The position numbers and the translations under genes were made by a program. A stretch of DNA of 64,000 nucleotides from Candidatus Hydrogenedentota bacterium (GTDB lineage Bacteria; Hydrogenedentota; Hydrogenedentia; Hydrogenedentales; SLHB01): assembly GCA_029552745.1 (NCBI GenBank), contig JAKPDK010000158.1:124001-188000 (forward strand), in the 5' to 3' direction. Below the pieces are notes generated by a model. The model made no database searches. It had not been told where the DNA came from and was given only the letters and a program-made list of their open reading frames with translations. Shown here one piece after another: positions 38,315-47,091 of this stretch. How positions within the stretch are numbered: the stretch's first letter is position 1; each line of letters begins with the position of its first letter.

Positions 38315-39625
38315 CTACTCGATATGGGTTCCGTCGGGAACTACCGCATTCTTAAGCACAACCACGATACCATCAACAATGGAATACGTCTCTGTGGATT
38401 GGGGGGGCAATCCGGGCCTCCCGCGAATGATGACGTTGGAGCCGATCCGGGCGTTCTTGTCAATAATCGCCCGCTCAATTACAGTATTGCTCCCAATACC
38501 CAAAGGTATTTCACGACGCGGAGGGATCGTGTCGTAATAGTCCGCACCCATCAGGATGCTGTGGCTCACAGTAACATTCTCCCGTAGGATGCTCCGAATA
38601 CCAACGATCGAATGTTCCACCCTGGCTCCTGCGATGCGCGAACCCTCACACACGATCGAGTCCGATATTGTAGCGTTCAAAATGTGCGACCCGGGTAAAT
38701 AACGCGGATGCGTGTAAATAGGCCGGCTGGCATCAAAAAAGGCAAAAGGCGGATCTGGCTCGACCAATCGCATCGATACATCATAGTACGACCGTACCGT
38801 CCCTATATCTTCCCAAAAACCGGAAAATAGATGCGCATAAACATAACATGTTGCCAACGACTGTGGAATCACATGCTTCCCAAAATCGATCCAATCTTTT
38901 TGCGTTTCGAGGAGTTCTTCCAAGACATCCCTACGGAACAAATAGACGCCCATCGAAGCCAAATGCTTCTTATTGTCATCCGCAGAATAGCCCAAGTCGC
39001 GCAATAGTTCATCCGAGGTCTCTAGTTCATCCAAGATCTGGGGTTCCTGTGGCTTTTCCACAAACTGCACGATCCGTCCGTCTCGCTGAAGTTTCAAGAT
39101 CCCAAATGCAGGCGCTTCCTCCCGTGATACCGGCAAGACACTCACGGTAATGTCTGCCCGCGTATCCAGATGACGCGCGAGAAAATCCCGGTAATCCATC
39201 CGATAGAGATGGTCACCCGACAAGATTAAGACATGAGACGCCTCGGCATTCCGCAGATGAATCAAATTGCGTCGTATGGCATCGGCAGTACCTTGAAACC
39301 AGTCTACAGTTTTCATGGTCTGTTCAGCCGCAAGGATCTCTACAAACCCGCGTGAAAACGTGTCAAACTTGTACGACTCCGTGATGTGCCGGTGTAGGGA
39401 ATGGCTGTTGAACTGCGTCAATACAAAGATGCGGTTAATGCCCGAGTTTATGCAGTTACTTAACGGAATATCTACCAGCCTATAACGTCCCCCTAATGGT
39501 ACTGCCGGTTTCGCACGTTCCCTTGTCAAAGGATACAGGCGCGTACCCCTCCCGCCACCTAATACCACAGCAACCACACGTTCGGTTCCACTCAGTTCAC
39601 TGAGGGCTTGTGACCTCGGGCTCAT
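38315..39625 (-). CDS. glgC: Glucose-1-phosphate adenylyltransferase
   Basis: GlgC makes ADP-glucose for glycogen synthesis. The 436-residue length is usual. The N-terminal pyrophosphorylase signature is [15 protein letters not shown] (residues about 20-34), followed by [30 protein letters not shown] is near 108-117, and [11 protein letters not shown] near 135-145 carries the active-site Asp. The C-terminal left-handed beta-helix is present ([29 protein letters not shown]). ATG 39625 follows a GGGAGG ribosome-binding site. glgP lies 23 kb away. The gene is convergent with the RlmD-type gene (19-base gap). Confidence 0.96.
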   Translation of the reverse strand: MSPRSQALSELSGTERVVAVVLGGGRGTRLYPLTRERAKPAVPLGGRYRLVDIPLSNCINSGINRIFVLTQFNSHSLHRHITESYKFDTFSRGFVEILAAEQTMKTVDWFQGTADAIRRNLIHLRNAEASHVLILSGDHLYRMDYRDFLARHLDTRADITVSVLPVSREEAPAFGILKLQRDGRIVQFVEKPQEPQILDELETSDELLRDLGYSADDNKKHLASMGVYLFRRDVLEELLETQKDWIDFGKHVIPQSLATCYVYAHLFSGFWEDIGTVRSYYDVSMRLVEPDPPFAFFDASRPIYTHPRYLPGSHILNATISDSIVCEGSRIAGARVEHSIVGIRSILRENVTVSHSILMGADYYDTIPPRREIPLGIGSNTVIERAIIDKNARIGSNVIIRGRPGLPPQSTETYSIVDGIVVVLKNAVVPDGTHIE

Positions 39626-39819
39626 GTTCGTCCTCCCTTACCTGGGGCAAAAATGACCCTCACGTATCCATGCGACTTCCTTGCCGCACGTTTCATTTTG
39701 AGTCTATATCAGAAGAACACAAGTTTCAACGCAGTGATTCACTCCCCAAAATATCACCTGATCCCATGCAAAGAGGCGCGGGTAGAGTTGAGAGAAATTA
39801 GGGAATTTGTAAACGATGA

Positions 39820-40899
39820 TCAATCGTAGCAGATGCGCAGGATCTCTTCCCCCTGTTGAAGAGAATTGGGATAAATCCATAGGGCAAACTGATGGAACTT
39901 TTCTCGAAACTCACGCTTCAGACGCTTAATGACTTCCACATCACTCGGAACCCCGATTAACACCTTCTTACCTGCCTCGATTGTCTTGTGATAGTACTGC
40001 CACCAACAAGGATGTTCCGGGGGTTCATTTCCTGTGCCTGGGGTCCATTGAATCATACCGAGACGTGGCAACATCAACAAGGCGTCGTGGTGCCGAAGCG
40101 CTGCTGGTCCGTCCCAATGATAAAGCGAATACGAGATCCTTTCCGTCATTTCTTGCAAGACAGGTACCATGAATTCAACAAACATTTCGGGAGAAATCAT
40201 AGCCGAGAAATCACACTGAAGTTTTACCACTCTCCCCGGAGCCCATATCCAGTAGATACTTCCACCCATTTCGTCCCGGATAACATCGTATAAGATGTCG
40301 TAATAGTGAAAATATTGGTCGGTTATGGAACACAAAGATTGATGAACCCAGTTGGGTCTTTCATAAATATCCAAGAGAAGTTTCTCGTTGCCACGCATAG
40401 CGGCAAGGGTATCCAGCCCCTCAATGAGGTCGGGAAATCCCACAAGGAATTTACCTTGTCCAAGCCGCAACATTTCATGGGCAAGACGAAGCGTGAACTG
40501 CCAGTAGAAGTTCGTGGGATTATACGCAAACCGGGCATTTTCTGGGTAGTCAATGCATGGTTTGCACCAAACCGTATCCACTCCTTCAACACCCTCACAG
40601 CCCAGATAAAGCGCAAGACAATTGGGCGCTAGGTCGGGCGCCACAAAGGGCAGCGCTTCCCCTAAAAAATGTCGATTCAGGCACGCGCGCGCCGCCAAAT
40701 TGACACGATAGGCGAAGTCTTTTGTGGAATAATCGGTCAGCCATCCTTCCGGTTTTGGGAGTGCGGGAATGTCCTCCGCCGGGACTTCTCGCGGTGCTGA
40801 AATCAAGAGTACCGGCCGTCCAATGTCTTTCCCGTGCCACCATTCGCGTAATCGGCACCGCACCTCATCGGCATCTTCTCTGTAATACAAACCACCCAT
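39820..40899 (-). CDS. Uroporphyrinogen decarboxylase (URO-D)-like family protein
   Basis: A 359-residue protein of the URO-D/MtaA-like TIM-barrel superfamily. Features are VGFPDLIEGLDTLAAMRGNEKLLLDIYERP (about residues 154-183), SPEMFVEFMVPVLQEM (about 235-250), and SLYHWDGPAALRHHDALLML (about 257-276), with a His and Asp in place of the usual ExHxDG. True HemE has an N-terminal RxPVWxMRQAGR motif, which is absent, so this is not the heme enzyme. Such proteins are common in Planctomycetota-like genomes and may act in corrinoid methyl transfer or be enzymes of unknown reaction. ATG 40899 follows AAGGTGAT. The gene stands alone, between glgC and metG on the same strand. Confidence 0.7.
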   Translation of the reverse strand: MGGLYYREDADEVRCRLREWWHGKDIGRPVLLISAPREVPAEDIPALPKPEGWLTDYSTKDFAYRVNLAARACLNRHFLGEALPFVAPDLAPNCLALYLGCEGVEGVDTVWCKPCIDYPENARFAYNPTNFYWQFTLRLAHEMLRLGQGKFLVGFPDLIEGLDTLAAMRGNEKLLLDIYERPNWVHQSLCSITDQYFHYYDILYDVIRDEMGGSIYWIWAPGRVVKLQCDFSAMISPEMFVEFMVPVLQEMTERISYSLYHWDGPAALRHHDALLMLPRLGMIQWTPGTGNEPPEHPCWWQYYHKTIEAGKKVLIGVPSDVEVIKRLKREFREKFHQFALWIYPNSLQQGEEILRICYD

Positions 40900-40982
40900 T
40901 TATCACCTTAAGCCGAGTGGCTTCAGCGTAAACACCAGTTGTTCGAACTTACCAGAGAGAAACACAGTCGACACGCCCACTT

Positions 40983-42722
40983 CTAAGCGCCTTGGGCATG
41001 TTGCTCTGCTTGAGAAATGACATAATCCTTATCCAGTTTTGGGAAAAGGACCTCGGGCATCTTCAACGGACTTCCTGCAGGTAGGGGCTGCTTCGCTTCG
41101 TTCCAGCCATCAGGTCCTCCTTCAGGAGAACCCTTTGGCAGAACCACCCCGATCATATCTGCGAGTCGCTCCGCGCCAGCAGGCACAAAAGGCGCCATGG
41201 TCGTGCACAGAGCACGTACCACTTGGCAACAGACATACAAGGTAGTCGCGGTTCGCCCCACATCATTCTTACGTGTTGCCCATGGTTTTCTGGCATCAAA
41301 GTACTGGTTGGCTTTCCTGCCGATATCCACAAAGCGTTCGAGCGCCTGCCGAATACGGAACTGTTCCAGCGCCTCCCCCACTCCATCGATCTGCCCGGAC
41401 AATTCACCCAAAACGGCTTCATCCATTTCATCCATCGTCCCGGGACTTGGAACACGTCCTTCGAAGTTTTTCACCGTCATTGTCAAGCTCCGATGGATAA
41501 AATTGCCCACGACGTCGCATAGTTCGCCGTTGTACCGATTCATAAACTCGTCCCAGTCAAACGCGGCGTCCTTCGTCTCCGGCATGATAGAGCAGAGATA
41601 GTAGCGGATGGCATCTGGATGAAACCGATCCAGAATCCAACGCAGACTCACCATATTCCCCTTGGATTTAGACCCTTTTTCCGCGCGTCCGGTCTCCCGA
41701 TTCAAGACGTTCAAATACTCATTGCCGATAACATTGTCCGCAAGAATAAATCCATCCTGCGCCATACAATAGGCAGGGAACAGGATTGTGTGAAAAGGCA
41801 CGTTATCTTTTCCCATGAAATGAATCAGGCGGGTATCCGGTGACTTCCACCACATCTCCCAAGCATGAGGATCACCGTAACGATCAATTCCCCATTGCCG
41901 CGTGTTCGTCACATAGCCAATCGCATTGTCAAACCAGACATAAAGCCGCTTGTCACGTGCGTCCGGATCATCCAAAGGAATAGGCACACCCCAGTCGGTA
42001 TCGCGCGTGATGCACCTAGGACGCAAATCGTTCACCCAACTGTAGGCGATACCCCGTACATTAGCCCGCCACTCGGGATGACTATCCAGCCACGCTCGTA
42101 GCCGGTCTGCAAAGTCTTGTAGACGGAGAAACCAGTGAACCGTTTGCTTTAGAACGGGCGTAGAACTGTCGCCGGGAATATTTGCACGCGGGGCTATCAA
42201 CTCTTGCGTCGCATACTGCGCCCCACAATTCTCGCACTCATCGCCGGTTGCCTCTTCATAGCCACACTTGGGACAGGTACCCTTCACATACCGGTCCGGC
42301 AAGAATCTCTTCGATTGTTCCGAGTACCACAACTGCATGGTCTGTTTTTCAATGTGGCCCTTACGGAAGAGATTCAAGAAAAACGTCTGGGTCGTTTCGG
42401 TATGAATTGGCCAAGACGTGCGCCCATAAATATCAAACGAGATCCCAAAATCAGCAAATGCCGCCGAATTGGCCGCATGGTACCGATCGATAACTTCCCT
42501 CGGGGTAATTCCTTCCTTTAGCGCTTTCAGTGTAATCGGGACGCCGTATTCATCCGATCCACAAACGTAGAGTATCGGCGTACCGGTCAGACGCTTATAT
42601 CGTACATAGACATCCGCCGGCAGATAGGCTCCACAAATTTGACCAATGTGAACATTGCCGTTTGCGTAGGGCAATGCGCTCGTAACCAGTGTGCGTTGAA
42701 ACGTTTTTTCGTTACTACTCAA
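40983..42722 (-). CDS. metG: Methionyl-tRNA synthetase
   Basis: A 579-residue class I aminoacyl-tRNA synthetase. The HIGH-type motif is PYANGNVHIGQ (residues about 18-28) and the KMSKS-type loop is KGSKSKGN (about 348-355). Two zinc-binding Cys pairs, CPKC and CENC, lie near 148-165 in the connective peptide. The C-terminal tRNA-binding (EMAP-like) domain is absent; the protein stops after the anticodon-binding helices, as in the MetG1/short forms. The start is TTG at 42722, giving MSSNEKTFQRTLVTSALPYANGN; GGAGTAAG is just upstream. Confidence 0.96.
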   Translation of the reverse strand: MSSNEKTFQRTLVTSALPYANGNVHIGQICGAYLPADVYVRYKRLTGTPILYVCGSDEYGVPITLKALKEGITPREVIDRYHAANSAAFADFGISFDIYGRTSWPIHTETTQTFFLNLFRKGHIEKQTMQLWYSEQSKRFLPDRYVKGTCPKCGYEEATGDECENCGAQYATQELIAPRANIPGDSSTPVLKQTVHWFLRLQDFADRLRAWLDSHPEWRANVRGIAYSWVNDLRPRCITRDTDWGVPIPLDDPDARDKRLYVWFDNAIGYVTNTRQWGIDRYGDPHAWEMWWKSPDTRLIHFMGKDNVPFHTILFPAYCMAQDGFILADNVIGNEYLNVLNRETGRAEKGSKSKGNMVSLRWILDRFHPDAIRYYLCSIMPETKDAAFDWDEFMNRYNGELCDVVGNFIHRSLTMTVKNFEGRVPSPGTMDEMDEAVLGELSGQIDGVGEALEQFRIRQALERFVDIGRKANQYFDARKPWATRKNDVGRTATTLYVCCQVVRALCTTMAPFVPAGAERLADMIGVVLPKGSPEGGPDGWNEAKQPLPAGSPLKMPEVLFPKLDKDYVISQAEQHAQGA

Positions 42723-43038
42723 AACTTACTCCCTCATTTTGAAAAGGCAACCGAACACTCTTTCCAACCAGCTGCCCATAAGTACCTACAAGTTCTTTAT
42801 TTTACACAACTTGCAACGCGCGCTGCACATCGATCTCGCTTTGCGACATCCAAAACGTCCGAATAAATCAAAAAAGAACAACCCACGTAGTAGCCCTCAA
42901 GAAAAAACTTGACAGGTGACGGTGCATCTTACATAACCACTCGTTTTATTGTGGTTTCGATTCCCCCTTCGTCAAAAATGGAATGACCTCTCTCGTTCTT
43001 AAAAAACAGACAGGAACTTTTTAACGATGTTCGGTGAA
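42723..43038. other. 316-base gap with no recognised feature
   Basis: Between metG and the YdbL-like lipoprotein gene, both on the minus strand. There is a TTGACA near 42909 followed 17 bases later by CATAAC on the plus strand, but no plus-strand gene starts near it. No convincing terminator or repeat is seen. Confidence 0.4.
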
Positions 43039-43728
43039 TTAAGGCAAACGCACCCACGCACCCGGCTTAACGGCATCACCAAGTTTCTTGCCTGTCGCTG
43101 TCTCTTTGAATTCCGCTAACTCCTGACTATCCCCCGGAAGCTGAATATAATGCCCGGATTGAGCCCGCTGCCGGTATGCTTTCGCAAAAACCCGCTCCAC
43201 TTGCGACAGAGAAGCGCGTCTGTCCTGATTCAAGTCAGCTATTTCTTTGTAAAGGGCTTTTCGATCCGTATTCTCCTCATGGATCGTGCGTTGCACTTCG
43301 TTTTTCTTCTGGGGGTCTTTAAGATCCTCGTGATCCATCAGCGCGACATAACCGCGATTATCTTCTCCGATATACCCTTTGGCTTTGAGATCATCAATGA
43401 TGGGCCTGCGATCCCTCAGTTTTATCATCAGTTCGCGCGCTTTAGCAGAATCACTCTTCAAATCTTGCGCATAGACAGCACCAACTGGAGAAAGAAAATC
43501 CTTTGCCCTTTGAACCCAAGATACCCCTTTCTTCTCTCCGCCCTCGCCCGGAAGCGCGACAGGTACTTCGTCAGTCTTCCCCTCAATAAAATCAAGTATC
43601 TGGGCCGCTTCCCGTTCCAAACGAATGTCCAATTGAATGTGAGCGTTGATCTCATGCTTGGAAGGAATGATGATACAACCCACAATCGCGAAAATAACCA
43701 AACCGAAAGCGGTCATTACCTTCTTCAT
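43039..43728 (-). CDS. Putative lipoprotein, DUF1318/YdbL-like
   Basis: A 229-residue protein. The N-terminus has a basic start, hydrophobic stretch and lipobox-like GLVIFAIVGC with Cys at residue 18, so a lipoprotein is likely. The C-terminal 110 residues resemble the DUF1318/YdbL family: KGYIGEDNRGYVALM, then NEVQRTIHEENTDRKALYKEIADLN and QVERVFAKAYRQRAQSGHYIQLP. YdbL proteins accompany YnbE and the AsmA-like YdbH in phospholipid transport between membranes in enterobacteria. Those partners are not in this window. ATG 43728 is preferred over 43764 because it starts the signal peptide directly and AAAGGA precedes it. Confidence 0.7.
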   Translation of the reverse strand: MKKVMTAFGLVIFAIVGCIIIPSKHEINAHIQLDIRLEREAAQILDFIEGKTDEVPVALPGEGGEKKGVSWVQRAKDFLSPVGAVYAQDLKSDSAKARELMIKLRDRRPIIDDLKAKGYIGEDNRGYVALMDHEDLKDPQKKNEVQRTIHEENTDRKALYKEIADLNQDRRASLSQVERVFAKAYRQRAQSGHYIQLPGDSQELAEFKETATGKKLGDAVKPGAWVRLP

Positions 43729-43811
43729 AGCGCGCAATCCTTTCCGTTTCAGTTTAATACGCATACTATACGACGACGCTTGTCAGATTTCTATTCATGT
43801 AACGTTTTCGT

Positions 43812-43840
43812 TTGCCAAACGGAGACTTTCAGTCTAATAT
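43812..43840 (+). promoter_or_regulatory. Probable sigma-70 promoter for the GH106-like gene
   Basis: TTGCCA (43812-43817), 17-base spacer and TAATAT (43835-43840), giving transcription from about 43847. This supports the ATG at 43880 rather than the TTG at 43859 as the start. Confidence 0.4.
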
Positions 43841-43879
43841 GACGTCTAACTACTCACATTGGAAAGACGGTACGCAACG

Positions 43880-45733
43880 ATGACATTACGCGACTTGTTT
43901 CGTGAACCACCTCGTGACTATTCCCTAGTCCCCTTTTGGTTCTTAAATGACAATCTTTCCGAGGAAGAACTGATACGCCAAATCAATGATTTTGAGGCAC
44001 ACGGCGTGTATGGTTTCATCCCCCATCCGCGCATCGGACTTCCCAAGTCAATTCCCTTCGTTTCGAGGGAATGGTTCCGTATCTTACAGGTTTGTGTAGA
44101 ACAAGCTGCCAGAAAGGGTATGTTTGTCATACTCTACGACGAAGGCATGTACCCGTCTGGGTCCTGTGCTGGACAGGTAGTAGCTGCAAACCGAGGGTTC
44201 GCAGCGCGTTGTATCCAGCGACGAAAACCCGACAACATCGAAGATGACGAAGAAATCATCTTTCAAGACAAGGAATGGCTATACGTGCACACCAGATCGC
44301 GTGGTACCATCCGTGGACTACATTGGGACTCAGATGACGGGAAGGAATCTGCACCTCCCGCTGCCGATTTACTCAATCCAGATGCAACCGCAACGTTTCG
44401 TCGTCTTAGCCTCGACCGCCACTACGAAGAATTAAAACCCTATTTCGGCAATGTCATTCGAGGAATCTTTACCGACGAACCATCTCTTTTAGGGAGGAAC
44501 GCGCTTCCCGAAGTCCGCCCGTGGACGTGGGGGTTTGATCGTTATCTAAAAGAACAACTAGGATACGATTTTATACAAAACATCCCCGCTTTATTTGACA
44601 ACTCACACCCATACCACTCCAGAGTCGAACATGATTTCCTCCGAGCGGTAAACCGGCGTTTGGCTGAAACCTATTATGCGCCCTATAGCCAATGGTGTGA
44701 AAAACATGGTGTTGCCCTCACGGGACATCCCGCCGGACCTTGCGACATCGGTTTTCTTAAATACTTCCACATTCCAGGACAAGACGTCGTCTGGCGGTAT
44801 ATCGAACCTTTCAAGGACAACGCGTTGACTGGCCACCAGTCGACGATGGCGAAATGCAGTTCATCCGCACAACGCCATTATGGCCGCGCGCGAAACCTGA
44901 ACGAATGTTTTGGCGCCTACGGATGGGAACTCACATACGACGAAATGCTCTGGATTACCAATTGGCTGCTCATCCGTGGGGTCAATATGCTTGTGCCCCA
45001 CGCCTTTTACTACTCCTTACGAGGCGAGCGTAGAAATGAACGTCCGCCGGACGTAGGACCTAATAGTCCTTGGTGGAAAAACTACAAACGGTATGCCGAC
45101 TATTGCCGACGTCTGTGCTGGCTTCTGAGCGAAGGTAGACACGTCTGCGATGTTGCCGTTTTGGCCGACACAGACTCGTTGCCTTGGCGTGCCGCACGTG
45201 CTTTATTTGAATCTCAACGAGATTTCAACTATCTCGACCGCGAAACCCTTTTACGAGAATGCCGTGTGTCCGCGGAAAACATCCAAATACGAGATATGAT
45301 GTACAAGGTCCTCCTGGTCGACGGCGCCACGGGATGGGATGAAGAAGTTGCAAATAAAGTCCAGGACATGAGTCGTTCAGGAAGAGTAATCGCTTTTCCT
45401 GATCCCATCGAAGGGATTTCCCATGCAAAAGATTGCGAGAGCCTGTCCGTCCTACTTAACTCCCTCGTTCCCCCCGATGTTTCCATCGTGCCTCGAAATC
45501 CAAACCTGCGCTATATCCACCTTCGGCACCAAGAAACGGACTTCTATGTTTTCGCGAACGAAGGCAAGGAGTCTATTCAAGCAGAGTTATTTGTAGCTTC
45601 AGATCTCACCAACCGGGAATGGTGGGACCCTGAAACCGGTCTTGTCGTATCAAAGGCAACCGACCAAATTATCCTCGCACCCTTTCAAATTCTGGTATTG
45701 AATGCATCAATCCACAAACATTCAACACTGTGA
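43880..45733 (+). CDS. GH106-like glycosyl hydrolase (alpha-L-rhamnosidase family)
   Basis: A protein of about 617 residues without a signal peptide. It opens with VPFWFLNDNLSEEELIRQINDFEAHGVYGFIPHPRIGLP (about residues 15-55), the hallmark of the GH106/PF17132-type family, where the phrase 'L-YDEGMYPSG' (here residues about 90-100, VILYDEGMYPSGSCAG) follows. A central FTDEPSLLGRNALPEVRPW segment (about 198-216) has an acidic pair likely in the active site, and later segments (ECFGAYGWELTYDEM, GVNMLVPHAFYYS) also match the family. The C-terminal part is a beta-sandwich. Family members remove rhamnose, but the substrate here is unknown. The gene stops 12 bases before repeat copy C. Confidence 0.75.
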   Translation: MTLRDLFREPPRDYSLVPFWFLNDNLSEEELIRQINDFEAHGVYGFIPHPRIGLPKSIPFVSREWFRILQVCVEQAARKGMFVILYDEGMYPSGSCAGQVVAANRGFAARCIQRRKPDNIEDDEEIIFQDKEWLYVHTRSRGTIRGLHWDSDDGKESAPPAADLLNPDATATFRRLSLDRHYEELKPYFGNVIRGIFTDEPSLLGRNALPEVRPWTWGFDRYLKEQLGYDFIQNIPALFDNSHPYHSRVEHDFLRAVNRRLAETYYAPYSQWCEKHGVALTGHPAGPCDIGFLKYFHIPGQDVVWRYIEPFKDNALTGHQSTMAKCSSSAQRHYGRARNLNECFGAYGWELTYDEMLWITNWLLIRGVNMLVPHAFYYSLRGERRNERPPDVGPNSPWWKNYKRYADYCRRLCWLLSEGRHVCDVAVLADTDSLPWRAARALFESQRDFNYLDRETLLRECRVSAENIQIRDMMYKVLLVDGATGWDEEVANKVQDMSRSGRVIAFPDPIEGISHAKDCESLSVLLNSLVPPDVSIVPRNPNLRYIHLRHQETDFYVFANEGKESIQAELFVASDLTNREWWDPETGLVVSKATDQIILAPFQILVLNASIHKHSTL

Positions 45734-45744
45734 GCCCATACCCC

Positions 45745-46076
45745 CCTTTGGCATTGCGAGGAGGGAGTCTTCGAAGCGACGAAGCAATCCCCACAACCGC
45801 GCAGCGCAAAAGGCCCAGGTGCAAGACTGAGTTCGGGACATCTCCAAATTTGCAAGGGGATTGCCACGTCGTGCCTGACGGCATTCCTCGCAATGACAGC
45901 GGTGGGGCAATAGCGCAGTAGGACGTGATAGAAAAAAGCGGTCCCAAATGCTCAAGGGGTTTGTAAAGAGCTCAGTCATAGTTCCGGGTGCCACGTGTCG
46001 ATGTTTTTCCCTTTAGCACCTTCCTGGAAATTCCAATCGCCATATCCTCATTCCACGTTACAAAAAGTGACAAAGG
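45745..46076 (+). repeat. Dispersed non-coding repeat, copy C
   Basis: A 332-bp unit from CCTTTGGCATT (45745-45755) to AGTGACAAAGG (46066-46076), the ends being 1-mismatch versions of the motif in copy A. It has CATTGCGAGGAGGGAGTC...GCGACGAAGCAATCCC and GGGGATTGCCACGTCG...ATTCCTCGCAATGACAGCGG. The right end reads GTACTAGACTTATACATTGAATTG, close to copy B. The 5' part lacks the GCATAAG flank found in A and B. The remaining 150 bases up to the MKHI promoter hold nothing recognised. Confidence 0.7.
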
Positions 46077-46226
46077 TACTAGACTTATACATTGAATTGC
46101 TGCAGTGTCTGGGGAGCCATCCTGTTTTTCAGAACAATAAACCGGATATAACCGTCATCTTTCTTCGCCTGGGACGCGTAACATGTTTGAACCATTTCGG
46201 TAGAATAAGCGAGGACAAGAAAAAAG

Positions 46227-46290
46227 TTGACAATTTAAGCTTCCCGTGATATATTTGCCAAGTGTTGCCTTGCGGGTCAGTGACACTGAC
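46227..46290 (+). promoter_or_regulatory. Strong promoter and palindrome before peptide 1
   Basis: TTGACA (46227-46232), exactly 17 bases and TATATT (46250-46255) form a near-consensus sigma-70 promoter. The expected transcript start is near 46262, 63 bases before the peptide 1 start. A perfect 15-bp palindrome, GTCAGTG-A-CACTGAC, lies at 46276-46290 in the leader and could be an operator or a small RNA hairpin. Confidence 0.65.
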
Positions 46291-46324
46291 GCCTCAATAT
46301 GCAACAAAAGGAGATTGGTGTACC

Positions 46325-46480
46325 GTGAATCATATCAAGAGGTTGACAATACAAAAAGCGCAAATCGCGCCAAACACTAGTAGCGGCAGCAATGTAGACC
46401 TGCCCTTCATCATTTCAAGTCTTCAACTGGTGTTAACGGTGCTTCAGGCAGTTCAAACCAAAAAAGCCGCTGCCTCATGA
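46325..46480 (+). CDS. MKHI-family short peptide 1 (candidate RiPP precursor)
   Basis: A 51-residue peptide from a GTG start. The start is fixed by AAAAGGAGA at 46306-46314, ten bases upstream, and by the promoter, whose start point lies past any earlier codon. The first 13 residues (start-NHIKRLTIQKAQ) align without gaps to the next two peptides: His3, Ile4, basic 5/6, Leu/Ile7, Thr/Ser8, Lys11, Ala12. Residues about 14-24 are Ser/Asn-rich and 25-44 are hydrophobic (LPFIISSLQLVLTVLQAVQ). The end is basic and Ala-rich (TKKAAAS). I recognise no known family. Its own promoter and terminator flank it. It is the first gene of the MKHI locus; the shared N-terminus with divergent rest is the signature of leader and core. 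Confidence 0.65.
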   Translation: MNHIKRLTIQKAQIAPNTSSGSNVDLPFIISSLQLVLTVLQAVQTKKAAAS

Positions 46481-46498
46481 GAGGCTTGTTGCTTTTTT
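46460..46498 (+). terminator. Intrinsic terminator after peptide 1
   Basis: An AAAAAAGC ... GCTTTTTT outer stem encloses an inner GCCTC-ATGA-GAGGC hairpin, and ends in a run of six T. It overlaps the last codons of peptide 1, so it ends the transcript right at the stop. Confidence 0.65.
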
Positions 46499-46518
46499 GT
46501 AACGTTTGAAATAGAGAG

Positions 46519-46547
46519 TTGTAAAGTAGGGCAAAGAAGGGGATAAT
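46519..46547 (+). promoter_or_regulatory. Second promoter, before peptide 2
   Basis: TTGTAA (46519-46524), 17-base spacer and GATAAT (46542-46547) fit a sigma-70 promoter with start near 46554. It would give peptides 2 and 3 their own transcript, separate from peptide 1. Confidence 0.5.
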
Positions 46548-46622
46548 TGAGCGGGTTTGCGAAAGGGCAACACGCTCATGGGTTTAAAGGCAAAGAGTTA
46601 AGCGAAAAAAGGAGAAACACAC

Positions 46623-46799
46623 ATGAAACACATCAGCCGCATCACTGTAGCAAAAGCTCAAGAGGAACAGACTGACCTGTTTGCCAAGGTCACGGGCTGC
46701 ATCGAGGATTTTGTCAGCGCCATCACCGGTGCTTACGATTCCGTGCTGGCCGCTGTTGACGCTCTGCTTGCATGCTTCATCCCCCCCGCAGCCAGCTAA
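46623..46799 (+). CDS. MKHI-family short peptide 2 (candidate RiPP precursor)
   Basis: A 58-residue peptide beginning MKHISRITVAKAQ, the same 13-residue N-terminus as peptide 1. The remainder is a long amphipathic/hydrophobic stretch (residues about 18-52) with two Cys at 26 and 51 and a C-terminal IPPAAS. The two Cys could form a disulfide or a modification site. An AAAAAAGGAGA ribosome-binding site lies eight bases before ATG. The gene is 38 bases before peptide 3 and probably shares its mRNA. It is too short for automatic gene finders. Not recognised as a known peptide family. Confidence 0.7.
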   Translation: MKHISRITVAKAQEEQTDLFAKVTGCIEDFVSAITGAYDSVLAAVDALLACFIPPAAS

Positions 46800-46837
46800 T
46801 AATTGAACAGCATTAGCAACATTTGTGGAGAGATAGG

Positions 46838-46954
46838 GTGAAACACATCCGCAAGATATCGCAGCGAAAAGCCGACGCGTGGAGTGATTTCTTAAATGAT
46901 CTTCAGTCTGCGTGGTCGAGATTCGTTTTCGCCAAGAAGAACGAAGTCGTTTAG
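46838..46954 (+). CDS. MKHI-family short peptide 3 (candidate RiPP precursor)
   Basis: A 38-residue peptide from GTG, beginning start-KHIRKISQRKAD, matching peptides 1 and 2 at His3, Ile4, basic 5/6, Ile7, Ser8, Lys11 and Ala12. The core is short and has Trp at 15 and 26, several Phe and a basic-acidic end (FAKKNEVV). GTGGAG seven bases upstream is the ribosome-binding site. A strong terminator follows 22 bases after the stop. The different C-terminus and same N-terminus support a leader function for the first 13 residues. Confidence 0.65.
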   Translation: MKHIRKISQRKADAWSDFLNDLQSAWSRFVFAKKNEVV

Positions 46955-46975
46955 AACTTCCTGCGGAAAAGACAA

Positions 46976-47019
46976 TGCCGGAGCCTTCGAGAGAGAAGGC
47001 TCCGGTATTTTTTGTTTTC
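46976..47019 (+). terminator. Strong intrinsic terminator after peptide 3
   Basis: A CCGGAGCCTTC arm, a GAGAGA loop and a GAAGGCTCCGG arm form an 11-12 bp GC-rich stem, followed by ATTTTTTGTTTT. This is the clearest terminator in the window and separates peptides 2-3 from the downstream modification and export genes. Confidence 0.85.
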
Positions 47020-47091
47020 ATGGGTTCAACAAATGTTCCAGATAAGAACGAATAAGCCTTTAAATGGTGGCGGCAAAATGGAGGAAATAGT

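Noticed and set aside
42909-42940. Plus-strand promoter TTGACA-17-CATAAC
   Set aside because: The -10 is poor and no plus-strand gene starts within 900 bases.
46262-46324. Longer version of peptide 1 starting at 46262
   Set aside because: That codon coincides with the predicted transcript start; the ribosome-binding site and shared N-terminus fix the start at 46325.
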